This document shows, piece by piece, positions 32,880 to 42,641 of a stretch of 64,000 nucleotides of DNA. The DNA lies in contig CP073217.1 of NCBI GenBank assembly GCA_020342235.1, forward strand, positions 124,001-188,000. Reading direction: 5' to 3'. Position 1 is the first letter of the stretch, and every line of letters begins with the position of its first letter. A model generated the notes under the pieces. The model did not search any database and was not told the DNA's origin. It worked only from the letters and a program-made list of their open reading frames with translations. This DNA is from Saccharomycopsis phalli (taxonomy: Eukaryota; Ascomycota; Saccharomycetes; Ascoideales; Saccharomycopsidaceae). The position numbers and the translations under genes were made by a program.

Positions 32880-33244
32880 TGCCATTGGTGTGAATCATGA
32901 CTGAATGCCTCATCAAGGTCGTAAAATCCCAAAGGCAATCATTAGTTTAATGTCACAATTATTCAGTGGAGCAAGCCTCACGAATGGCTTATTACTCAAG
33001 CTATTTGATAATGAGGACCTGAAGCGCAAAAGATGTGGGATTCGCTCTCTCTCTCTCCATCATACATGACCTTTGATGCCCAGAGCTCTTGAAGGTTGAA
33101 TTCTCACGCATTGATGAAATGCTATATTCCCCAACACGTGGTGAGATTCAGTGGTCAAACTCGGCAAGGCACCAAGCTTACAAACCTCAGGCACTGGGCA
33201 TTGATAAGCTTGCTCAGATTGAGTTTAATCCTAAGTGCTATTTG
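32880..33244 (+). mobile_element. old LINE fragment in the downstream flank of copy C
   Basis: Encodes worn versions of AIISLMSQLFSGASL and LFDNEDLKRKRCGI, matching segments after copies B, E and F and, more distantly, ORF2 of the young LINEs. Includes a TCTCTCTC expansion. Confidence 0.75.
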
Positions 33245-33490
33245 TGTCGTGCTCAACTAACCACTGTCTGATTAGTGGTCAACAACCTCTTATGAGGATT
33301 GGCGTTTTCTATAGGAAGGCCGACATTTCGCTGCAAATATAACAATCACAAGACCAATTCAGCTGGATATCTTTATCTAGCACAACCCAATACGGTTATC
33401 CAATTCCTAAAGGAACAAAATGAGCAATTGTGTAGTTTATAGTTGACAGTAATACCATGTCTGGTCAGGGTAGACCTATAAACTACGACA
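33245..33490 (+). mobile_element. LTR family B copy
   Basis: TGTCGTGC to CTACGACA, shorter than the other copies and without a target duplication. LTR fossil at the end of the old LINE piece. Confidence 0.75.
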
Positions 33491-33628
33491 CGAAATATCC
33501 GCGGCCATTGGAAAGCGGTGGAGGTTTATAAGACTACAGTAGAAGAAATTCCATATATCCAATTAGTCGGGCAATTGTATATTATATTACACAAGGAAGT
33601 CGCCATTGCCAGTAACCACTGCAATCCA

Positions 33629-35425
33629 TCACTTGGCAACTTTCCGCTTTTTGGATGCGTCCTCTGGTGCACTATCCAACTTGTGTTTCTTTGAAACTGG
33701 TTCATCAATAATCTCCACCAAGTCATCGTCGTCCTCAATTACAATCTCCACTTCACCATTTGCCCCATTTTCTTGGCCATTTTTTTGCCCACTTTCTTGG
33801 CCACTTTCTTGTCCATTTTCTTTTCCACTTTCTTGCCCATTTTCTTGCCCATCTGGCTTCTGATCCTTCGCCTTGCTTGGCAACTCCATAGTATCCAACT
33901 CAATGGTACCCGAAGAAACCCCCTCAATATAAAACTCCACAGTCTCCTTTTCATCCTCCTCATCAACCACAAGCAACGTCTCAGCCGGCTTAAAGCCTAG
34001 ACTGGCCAACTGTGCGTGCTTGTTTTCATCAAACTCAATGTCATACACCAACTTGTCCTTGCCAAGGATCAACGACAAGTCATCGTGAGCATATCCTAGC
34101 TGCTTCTTCAATACATCTAGAAGATCCTCGAGCACTGCGCCCGACTGGAAGTTGATTTTGAGCGTTGCCCTGGGGATGTTGCAGCTGCGGCATTTTGGGT
34201 TTCGTGCCGCCAAACTCGACGACGAAATGTATCTGGTTGCATCCTGGAACGTGTATACCATCCTGGAGGTCTTGACAGGATCCTTGGTGAACATCGAAAG
34301 TGACTGGAGGGCCGAATACCCCGAGATAATCGCATTGGTTGTGGCGATGGCTGGGATGATGTTTCCGGCAATCTGCTTGATATCAAACTTGGACTTGATG
34401 GGAATGTGGAAGATCGACGAGCGGAGATTCGACGCGGCAACGACAAAGTCCAATGTATCCTCATCATCCTTGTCAAACTCCAACGACCCGCAGTCAGGTC
34501 GCTTCTGGAGGGCAACAATGCTTCTCATTAGAAGCACAATGTTCTGTTCCACCAGCCAGACGTCTTCTCCGCGTGACAAATCGAGCTCCTCGTTGACGTC
34601 GCCCCATACTAGGGGCACTGGCTTCTTTCTGGTCTTCCACAACTCCTCAATGCCCCGAAGCTTCTCAATGTCCTGGACAAATATCTTGTCCAAGACCTTT
34701 TTGTAGAAATCGCGGCTCCCGACTTCCTCTCTGAGTCCTCGTAGCTCGTTCTGTTCCTGCTTCAAGTTCCGGATCTCGTCCTCGTTATCGGTTCCCAACT
34801 CGGTCACCGGCTCCTCTTCCTCGCCAAACAACTGGGAAAACAAGTAGCTCTTGGCCCAGGTGACACAGTGCACCGGCTGTGACGGTGTCGACCGAATTGT
34901 GCACACCGGGTACGTCTTTGGAGTCTCTTTCACGGTACATTCGTAGCACTCTGTCTGGTATGGGAAGATCGGGGTCACTTGCCCATTAAACCCGGTGGTT
35001 CCGCTCTCAATCAGCGGCTTGTTCAAAAAGAGACACATCTTGTTCACATACGACCGCGCCTGGATGTTGTCCAAGGCATTAAACACAAATCGGAACTGGC
35101 CAAACCACTCGAGCGGGAACTGCGCCGTGTCCATGATATTCGCCATATATGGCACCAATTTCGACCCGTGCACATTGAAATGCTCCACGGCCCTCACTGC
35201 CGTAGTCGATTTTGGCTGCTTAATGTCTCTGTGGCGGAACAAAAACTGGCGGTTCAAGTTGCTGAGGTCAATGGTGTCAAGGTCCACAATGTGAATCTCC
35301 CCATATCCCATAAGCACTATATCCTTGAGCAATTCGCAGCCAATTCCGCCGGCTCCAACAAGAAGCACTTTGGTTCTGCGGATTTCCTGGAAAATTTCCT
35401 TGCCAAGCACTTTCTCTAGACTCAT
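33629..35425 (-). CDS. UBA2: SUMO-activating enzyme subunit Uba2
   Basis: 598 residues. With Aos1 it adenylates SUMO and forms a thioester before transfer to Ubc9, in the nucleus. Seen: ATP-binding VLLVGAGGIGCELLKDIVL (about 18-36), DLDTIDLSNLNRQFLFR, catalytic Cys in PVCTIRSTP (near 173), zinc-binding CYEC and CRSCNIP, ubiquitin-like domain, and a basic C-terminal end (KKHKLD, KKRKVAK) as nuclear signal. Between them are a QENGQESG-type repeat and VEIVIEDDDDLVEII, which looks like a SUMO-interacting motif. CTG at 34555-34553 (VW-CTG-VEQN) sits where I would expect Ser. The palindromic CACGTGATCACATG lies 37 bp upstream. Confidence 0.96.
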   Translation of the reverse strand: MSLEKVLGKEIFQEIRRTKVLLVGAGGIGCELLKDIVLMGYGEIHIVDLDTIDLSNLNRQFLFRHRDIKQPKSTTAVRAVEHFNVHGSKLVPYMANIMDTAQFPLEWFGQFRFVFNALDNIQARSYVNKMCLFLNKPLIESGTTGFNGQVTPIFPYQTECYECTVKETPKTYPVCTIRSTPSQPVHCVTWAKSYLFSQLFGEEEEPVTELGTDNEDEIRNLKQEQNELRGLREEVGSRDFYKKVLDKIFVQDIEKLRGIEELWKTRKKPVPLVWGDVNEELDLSRGEDVWLVEQNIVLLMRSIVALQKRPDCGSLEFDKDDEDTLDFVVAASNLRSSIFHIPIKSKFDIKQIAGNIIPAIATTNAIISGYSALQSLSMFTKDPVKTSRMVYTFQDATRYISSSSLAARNPKCRSCNIPRATLKINFQSGAVLEDLLDVLKKQLGYAHDDLSLILGKDKLVYDIEFDENKHAQLASLGFKPAETLLVVDEEDEKETVEFYIEGVSSGTIELDTMELPSKAKDQKPDGQENGQESGKENGQESGQESGQKNGQENGANGEVEIVIEDDDDLVEIIDEPVSKKHKLDSAPEDASKKRKVAK

Positions 35426-35461
35426 TGGTGTGAAAACCGCGCTCGAGCGAATTTATACCGG

Positions 35462-35475
35462 CACGTGATCACATG
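35462..35475 (-). promoter_or_regulatory. CACGTGATCACATG upstream of UBA2
   Basis: A CACGTGA core 37 bp from the ATG, overlapping a second TCACATGA half. Same class of element as in the other housekeeping promoters. Confidence 0.5.
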
Positions 35476-35629
35476 ATTGGCGTCAGGTTGGTGGACAATG
35501 GTAATCTGAATATAGAGCTGAGAGAATAATAAAGGCAATAAAGGTAGCAATAAAGATAGCACTGAAAACTGTAATTTAAGCAGTGTATCTATTCATAGTT
35601 TATGCTTGAGTATCAAGCCTGGTGCCCTT

Positions 35630-36200
35630 TTTCAAATTTGACCATTGAATCTTATGTGTGAAATCTCATGTGGATCCATGTGGATCCATGTGTGGAACAT
35701 TATCCTCATATCCTCATAACTCCGAGTTTGTAACAAATTGACAAATACTTTCAAGTGCTTGCATTCATTTGTAGACTGTATTTCATCAGTTTTCGATACA
35801 ATTCACCTGCAGCTTGGTTGGCCATTGTTGGCCATGTCGCTCAATTTGATTCGATAAACACCCTTTTGTGTTGCTTTAGCTCTTCAGTTTTGCCTTGAAA
35901 CTCCTCTGCTAAGACCTTTTGTCCTATCAAAGCTGTTAACTATGCTCTTGTACTGATGTGGTCTCTGGGTAGCAGCCCCGATCGTCTCGTCTATGCCATT
36001 TCCTGGAACCTGGAGCCCTTGTATTAAAAATGTCAAGTCGAGACTGAATACCAATGGTGATAATAATATTTATTTTTGTATTTAGCTATTGCCTCCGGCA
36101 TCACGGTTATTCAAATATATCTTCACTCAGAAAAGTCAAGGGCATTACTAAAAACCTACGTTAGCACTCAAATAGTGTCTAGGATCAAACCTGGGTGATC
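35630..36200 (-). mobile_element. two worn LINE fragments
   Basis: 35630-35815 matches the old LINE segment near 21530-21680. 36056-36200 starts with a TAATAATATTTATTTTTGTA tail and carries the common 3' UTR with gaps. 36201-36540 shows no gene. Confidence 0.65.
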
Positions 36201-36626
36201 CGCTGATGATGAACCAAAGGGGTCTTGAATTTTTTGGATACTTTTGTCGTAATCTGGCGTTTCTCTCAATGGCCTCTATATCTTACTGTTGTAGATATTC
36301 TTATCCTATTTATATTCTTTTCTGAGATGCCTTCAGTTACCTTTAGCTTCTGAGATCACTATATCCATACAGCCTAATAATACTATTATCCGTACAGTTT
36401 CATATTACTATTATCCGTACGGTCTCGGTTAGCTCCTTCAACAACTTTACTTTCGAAAATATGATTCCTCGATGCAGGTTTTTTCACTTTTAGATCATGT
36501 ATAATGGCGGGAGAATGCGCCCACATCTTTTGCATTTCGGGCCTATGACATTTAAATTGCACTACACTTGAAATACTAATTCTTCTTTTCAAATCTATTT
36601 AGTCCAGCTAAATTTTTCCACTGAGC

Positions 36627-37652
36627 TTAATTCTCTGACCCACATTTGCCTTGCTTATCTGGTAAACAGAATTCCATGTTGCTAGTCTCTTTAAATTGTG
36701 GGGAACAAATATTATCACCTCTAGTCAACGTAGGGTTACGCCTTGTGTAAGTCAAACTTCCATCCAACAAATTGCCTTTGCCCCGTGCGTCAACATAATA
36801 TCTGAAACTAGTAATGCTGCAATAATGCTTATTCCCAGTCTTCTTGATTACTCCCAAAATAACTATATTTGGGGAAATACTGCCCAAAGCTTTGTCCATG
36901 TTAGTTCTTGTGTAAAGTATCCCAGGCGTTAACTTTTCAGCCATTTTTTGGGGTGCAAGAGAATTCCCCGACAGTGGCACTAGTAAATTTCCAACTACAG
37001 CCATGTAGTCCAAATAAGACTGTCTCAATTTAACAATTTCCTTGGCTTTACTCATCATATCTTTGAACTCGATGGTTTGAGTCTCAGTGAGTTTATCTTG
37101 ATGGAAAAGCGTCTTTAATCTCTTGTAGGCCGTATTCCATCGTATCTTTTTGTCATCGACTTTGTAACACTCTGCGTGGAAGGTTGAAAATGACGGTGTA
37201 TGTTTCATGGCTTCATGTAGCGGAAAGCTTATGTCCTTTTTTAATGCCCAGTAGTTGAAGATCCATTCATTTTTATTTGGTACACTTTCATCATTGATTA
37301 TACTCTTCATGTTCGCAATTTCCGTATTACTTACTTCAGGCCTAAATGCCGGACCATCTGTCCATATTCCATGGATTGCAGTCCGTCCCAAATTGTACTG
37401 GTAATAGTAGGCCATAACTAAATTCCGGTTTGCTTCGTCATAACATCTAGGATCTGCACCTTCTGCTTTTCTACTAACACGACAGGTGGTAAAGTCAAAT
37501 GAACCGGCTTTCTTAAAAAGATAATTAGCATAATCTTCGTCCAGCTTGGCGCCATAGTCTTCATAGCTTAGTGCTGGCGAATTTAGATCAGCCTGACTGA
37601 TTTCCAAAAAGACTAAAGCGAGAAGCAAGTTAAAGATGGTTGAGATGTTCAT
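36627..37652 (-). CDS. RNase T2-like secreted protein, copy D (putatively catalytic)
   Basis: 341 residues from ATG 37652 (the longer frame from 37664 starts with a non-ATG codon). Signal peptide MNISTIFNLLLALVFLEISQA, no APPSYA units. CAS I-like TAIHGIWTDG. The second block reads FPLHEAMKHTPSFSTFHAECY: aligned to HEWNKHGTC, it keeps the first His, Glu, Lys and the catalytic His, the full set expected of a working RNase T2. C-terminal HYCSITSFRYYVDARG, ICSPQF and FCLPDKQGKC. It is the only family copy with this set, so it is the best candidate for an active enzyme or for the ancestral form. Confidence 0.75.
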   Translation of the reverse strand: MNISTIFNLLLALVFLEISQADLNSPALSYEDYGAKLDEDYANYLFKKAGSFDFTTCRVSRKAEGADPRCYDEANRNLVMAYYYQYNLGRTAIHGIWTDGPAFRPEVSNTEIANMKSIINDESVPNKNEWIFNYWALKKDISFPLHEAMKHTPSFSTFHAECYKVDDKKIRWNTAYKRLKTLFHQDKLTETQTIEFKDMMSKAKEIVKLRQSYLDYMAVVGNLLVPLSGNSLAPQKMAEKLTPGILYTRTNMDKALGSISPNIVILGVIKKTGNKHYCSITSFRYYVDARGKGNLLDGSLTYTRRNPTLTRGDNICSPQFKETSNMEFCLPDKQGKCGSEN

Positions 37653-37922
37653 TGATGAGTACAATGGTCTGTTCTTGTGATTTATATAGCAGTTTTATTT
37701 CATCCATAGATAGAGGCTAGTTTATAGCCGTGTTTGTTTGTGTGTAACTGCCGTTTTATCATAGTTCCATGCATCAGATGTTTGAGGTTTAGATTCAATA
37801 TGTGTGTCCATAATGGTATTTTGATGTTTATGGCTAGTTAGATTAAATATTACTTGACCGTGTAGTATTTAGTATACAGTATATGGTGTACAGTATAAAT
37901 TAGTATAAGTAATATCTTTTCT

Positions 37923-38004
37923 TGAGTGAAAATATATTCGTCGAATAACCGTAATGCCGGAGACAATATATACCTAAATTCAAAAATAAATATTAATATT
38001 ATTA
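37923..38004 (+). mobile_element. 82-bp LINE stub with 13-bp target-site duplication
   Basis: TGAGTGAAAATATATTCGTC to the ATT-rich tail is the extreme 3' end of the LINE. TAATATCTTTTCT flanks it at 37910-37922 and 38005-38017. The upstream flanks of A, B and E have the uninterrupted sequence GGTAATATCTTTTCTGCTCT, so the empty site is known. Confidence 0.9.
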
Positions 38005-38017
38005 TAATATCTTTTCT

Positions 38018-38545
38018 GCTCTCTTGTCGTCGGTTTTTTCTAACCGAGACTTATGCGTAAATGCCAAGCATTCAACGGCACGATAAAGATCGCCATACAA
38101 AAAAAAAAGGACGGCACCACTAAATGAGATTCGAGAGAAAATTTTCAAGTGGGACAAAATCTTTCTGCCCGATTTTAAGAACATTTGAAAATGAAGCTAG
38201 GGTTAGGTGTCCTGCTAGAGGTACCTATGGTTCCATGTCATACTCACCATCTGTTTTACGTTATAAAAAAAGGTGGTACATTGCCTGGGACGTTTAATTT
38301 AAACAGCTTTAGTTTCATGGATTAATATACCGCCAACAGTGAGGTTAATAGGTCATGCTGAATATGGATATTTGTAACAGGTGTTGAAGATCTAAGGGAT
38401 AAATGAGATCGGCAGCCATCATATACATTAAGAAGATCACTGGTATAGATATCTAAAGTTAAGTGTAATATAGTAACTAAGATACGTGTTGATAAAATAA
38501 TTATAATATATTTGCATGATCTATTTGGGGGCGAGATTGGCTATA
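38018..38545 (+). repeat. upstream flank of copy D: family-R sequence
   Basis: Shared CCAAGCATTCAACGGCACGA and GATCGCCATAC, then GGACGGCACCACTAAATGAG and GTGGGACAAAATCTTTCTGC as upstream of A, B and E. No LINE at the site occupied upstream of A. No gene. Confidence 0.7.
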
Positions 38546-38557
38546 TAAGTGGTGACG

Positions 38558-38927
38558 TCCAGAGCTCTTAGAAGCTCGAATTTTATCGCGCATTGATGAC
38601 ATACTAGATTCCACTCATGGCATACGCAATACGCTTGGAAAAGTGTTTGCCGACCAAAATTCAGTCCACAAACTCCTTGAGTTCTACCAGAACGTGTTGG
38701 AATATGATTCCTCCAACACATGATGAGATTCAGCGGTCACATTCGACAACAAGAGTGACCAGGCTTCTTACACAATCAATACAAGCACCAAGTACCAACA
38801 ATATGACTGCTCCCATTGAAGTTTTCAATCCCAAGCAACCAAGTGAAAATATATCTGTCGAATAACCGTAATTCCGGAGACAATATATAGCTAAATACAG
38901 AAATAAATATTATTATTATTATTATTC
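38558..38927 (+). mobile_element. 5'-truncated LINE copy with 11-bp target-site duplication
   Basis: Begins in the last codons of ORF2 (CTTAGAAGCTCGAATTTTAT) and ends in (ATT)n. AAGTGGTGACG is repeated at 38547-38557 and 38928-38938. About 50 bp of the 3' UTR seen in the other copies are missing, between CAACCAAG and TGAAAATATATC. Confidence 0.93.
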
Positions 38928-39081
38928 AAGTGGTGACGGAGTCTGGAAAGGAGAGACCTTAGGATGTAACATGGTTGCCTTAGTATTGCCTCAGCTGGTC
39001 AAAGGGACGTGTTTAGGGTAATTACCTAATAATAATCGTGGGAGTTAGAGTCTTTTATCAGAAAGAATTAAGGTAGGTACG

Positions 39082-39487
39082 TTTCGTAGTTTATATTTCG
39101 GTCTGATTAGACATAGTATTATGATGAACTATAAACTACTTAATTATTTGTTTTGTTCCGTTTGGATCTGGATAACCGGACTGGGATCTCCTACATATAA
39201 TGTCTAGCTGAAATACTCAATCGAATTTTTTTTTCCTTCTATACGGTCAATGTGATAGCTATGAATAGCTATCACATTTACCGTCTAGAGTGGCTTTGAC
39301 ATACTCCGTTGAGGATGGTTTACGGTGAGATGCCGTTTGTGTCATATCCCACGGTCTCAGAAGTCACGAAATTCTCCAACAACATTGAAGAAATACCTCA
39401 GTCTAATTAATGCCGTAGATACATGATATTACACTGACGTTGATATTGCCCAAGTGAGCTGTTATGCAGTGGTTGTTAACCACGACA
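39082..39487 (-). mobile_element. solo LTR, family B, with 5-bp target duplication
   Basis: 406 bp; minus strand, from TGTCGTGGTTAAC to the other end at 39082; flanked by GTACG at 39077-39081 and 39488-39492. It contains a 19-bp inverted repeat (39243-39261 / 39266-39284, one mismatch, 4-nt loop). LTR fossil without internal region. Confidence 0.88.
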
Positions 39488-42239
39488 GTACGGACTTTAT
39501 TACATTAAGGATAACCGAATGAATCTCAGATAAGAATATAAATAGGACAAAAAATATCCAGAATAGTTACAAGAATTAGAATATCCACAATAGTAGTATA
39601 TGGAAGCCATTGAGAGAAAAGCTAGATTACGACAACAGGAACACATGGGATTGTAAGTTCATTTGAATTGTGCTATGGGTAGGCTAGTATACAATATGGG
39701 CAAGCTTTATCTAAAGCGAATAACTTACAGACAATTTGCTAGTTATTCTTGGCAGAGTGATATTTGGCTCTAAACTGTATTTCTTGTGTCGTGTCGTCTT
39801 TCAATGTGATAGCTTGGCATCCACTACCAATGCAAAATGGATATCCGGTTTGCTTCTTTTATGTAACCAACTATAGTACTTGGGTTGTGTAATTCTGACA
39901 CGTAACTTCAGCTGGATGTGATTTCAGTGAGCATATTTCCAGTTGCAAGATGTAATTTCAGTTGTCAACTGTAATTTCAGTTGTCATTTCAGCTGGCAGA
40001 TGCATGTCGCATTAGGGTTAATCGAGGCACTGGAACTTGATTGAATACTTGTAAACTCTAAAAGAAATGAATATATGGCAAATGCGAGATACGCCAGTTT
40101 ATATGTGCGATAGCCTTGAGCTGTCGTTCTCCAATCAAAAGTGTCTTTAAATACCAACTGAGACTGTCTTTAAATTACCAAGAGCCAAAGTCAACAATTC
40201 AACCATTAAAATGGCAGAAGGGACGTCGGGCGAGTCACACGGTGTGGTCTGGCTGCTCTGTGTTGTGCCAAGTTACATTATCAGAGTATGCACTTGGTCA
40301 GGAGCGTGTCTCAATTATTTGAGGTTTCAAACATAAATTCCATGATAAAATGGAGTAAGACAGGTACAAGAATAGCTTTGAGATTCTATGCCGAATTGAT
40401 TCACTGCTCAGGTGAGGGTCAGTACGGAAGATTTGCTGGGGCATTTGGACAGGATTGACTTGATTTTCCAAGAGGGAAAATAGAAAAAGGTGGAACAGAA
40501 TGAGCTAGTGTAGTTAGTATAGGAAGAGCCAGTATAGGAAGAGCCAGTATAGGAAGAGCCAGTATAGGAAGAGCCAGTATAGGAAGAAACAACCTCGAAA
40601 GTGTAGAAAGTGTAGAAAGTGTTGGTGCATAGAGAGTAGAAGAGCTAGTGTGCCTAGCGTATCGACAGCTTGACATCCAAAGCAAAGCAAACCAGCAATG
40701 AATCAAACGTCAATCCAGCTCCAGATATTGGTCTGGTCACATTCCATAATTGCCGTTGCTACTGGGATCATTTCCGATACTACTGGAATCATTTACGACT
40801 GTAAATTCTGCTGTTCCTATCAAAGCAGATACAATCAATGTCATCTGACCAAGTGTACTACTAGCACACACAGTATCCGCAAATGAGCCTTGGGCTTGCA
40901 AAAATTTGCTAGTCAGGTGTCAAAAAGCGCTGCGATATTTCGTCAGTGAAATTGAGTTGGTTGAGATGCCAAATATAGACTAGACCCCGAGCTAAAATGC
41001 AGAGATGCTTATTCGGAGACCAGAATATCACAAATTGACAAACTAGCCTGGGAATCAGCCAGAATCAAGCGTAGCGTGAATGTTTTCGGACATGTCTTAT
41101 TGTGATGTAACAAGTGTCGCATAAAGCGGGATGAAAAGGTGGTAAGACATTACCATGGCGCAAATAACCAGCACAGACGGTGGCTGGAATCACACAACTA
41201 AATATAATTTAAATATCGGCAAGCTAGCGAGCAGCCGGTGGATAATTACCGTACTCGACCGGAATAGAGTCGTATAAACCGCAGGCGTACCGAATTTCTG
41301 GGCCAACCGCCGCATCTCGCACGGCCCTATTTTGGCCCAATTCAGGACCCCTTTGTGATAAATATACAGAGTGACTACAGATGACCCAATACACAATTGT
41401 TTTGGGGCTGTGCAAAGTCATGGGCTTTTATTAGACATATGGCGCATGAAATTTCAGAGCTGCATAACTAGGTAGCTCCGTAACTCACGTGACCGCGAGT
41501 GTCGCTTGACGTGATTTCCAGCTTTTGCTTGAGGTACGCGTCGGACATCCTTGCCTCAGGATACGGTGAGAGAGAAGCCAAGGAAAAAGTGAGCAAATTG
41601 GGGTCAAGAGACGTAGAATAAACCATTCCAGTGGCTTTGGTCCCACCATCTTGTTTATTATCACATGTCTCATCTTGTCTTGTATATAAACCCTGGAGCC
41701 GGTGAAGGCGTGCTCTCAAGCTGCATGAGGTAAACATTTTCAGGGCTAAACCTTATTTCGGAAAAAGCCAGCTGTCACTAATGATGTGTTGCTGTTTATC
41801 CGCTTCTAGAAGACGCATATGACCGTTGGAACCACAGGAAATACACTGGTGCAAATGGTAAATGGGACGTGTGAAAGTTGTGAGAATGTGCTGTGGGGCG
41901 CGGGGCGGGAAACCTGGGACGGGATATGTTGCTATTCCAGGTCGAAATTATCCTCATGGATTGTTTGGCCACTTTGACTCGCATATATGTTTCAAACCTA
42001 AACATGCCTAGAGTATATATATATACTTGGTTCGGCAAAAATTTCCATACACCGGCATCGGGCTTTAACTACGCCAACATTATCTTGGTAACAACGCTCG
42101 GCCCAGGAATTTATACTTATATTGAGTCATTCAGTTTGAATTACAAGTTGAGTCACTCAGTTTGAATTATTACCTAATAACTCCAAGCTCAAACAACTAG
42201 CTTAAGCACCTAAAACACACAACTCAAACAACTACAAAC
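39488..42239. other. 2.7 kb interval without a supported gene
   Basis: 39640-39760 is a repeat shared with 21210-21310. 39920-40000 has GTAATTTCAGTTGTCA units. 40510-40575 is a 15-bp AGGAAGAGCCAGTAT array. 41200-41500 is GC-richer; a frame MSDAYLKQKLE at 41551 runs into CAC-GTGAGT at 41492, possibly an exon border or simply a CACGTGA element. I could not connect it to a second exon. The strand-specific frames elsewhere are short and featureless. Confidence 0.5.
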
Positions 42240-42641
42240 ATGGCCCGTCGGTGCAGATTATACTACAACAAAGTCACCGGCAGAACATACCGACGTTGTT
42301 CGGGATTGGCTGGTGGTGTCATTGGCGGAATTGTCGCGGCCATTGTCGTGGGTCTTTTAATTTTGATCGCCATCGGCATATTCATCGTCTCGCGGATCCG
42401 CAAGAGAAGAAGAGCCCAGTCCGGCCAGTTGGAAGCAATTGCCGTATCGAGTTTCTCACACCCCACGACCCAGGCACCACAGACGGCATACATGCCGCTC
42501 AACTACGAACCTCCAACAAACTACTACGGGAACCAGCTGGAGTACCAGCCTATTAACGAACAATACGACCCTGCCCCGCAAAAGGACAACGAGGTCACCT
42601 ACACCGAGAGTTATCCGCCTTCGGCACCAAAGAAGACGTGA
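42240..42641 (+). CDS. small single-span membrane protein, Rcr-like
   Basis: 133 residues. A short Cys/Arg-rich N-terminus (RRCRLYYNKVTGRTYRRC), one transmembrane helix (about residues 21-47, GGVIGGIVAAIVVGLLILIA), a basic stop-transfer SRIRKRRR, and a Pro/Tyr-rich cytoplasmic tail (NYEPPTNYYG, YPPSAP). This layout fits the RCR family (Congo-red resistance, endosome-vacuole sorting of cell-wall enzymes). Strict PPxY motifs, however, are not present. Good start context (AAACATGGCC) and an A/C-rich leader support it as a gene. Confidence 0.65.
   Translation: MARRCRLYYNKVTGRTYRRCSGLAGGVIGGIVAAIVVGLLILIAIGIFIVSRIRKRRRAQSGQLEAIAVSSFSHPTTQAPQTAYMPLNYEPPTNYYGNQLEYQPINEQYDPAPQKDNEVTYTESYPPSAPKKT

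Noticed and set aside
41468-41737. Possible first exon MSDAYLKQKLE ending at CAC-GTGAGT
   Set aside because: The putative donor coincides with a CACGTGA element and I could not find a convincing second exon with a CTAAC branch site.
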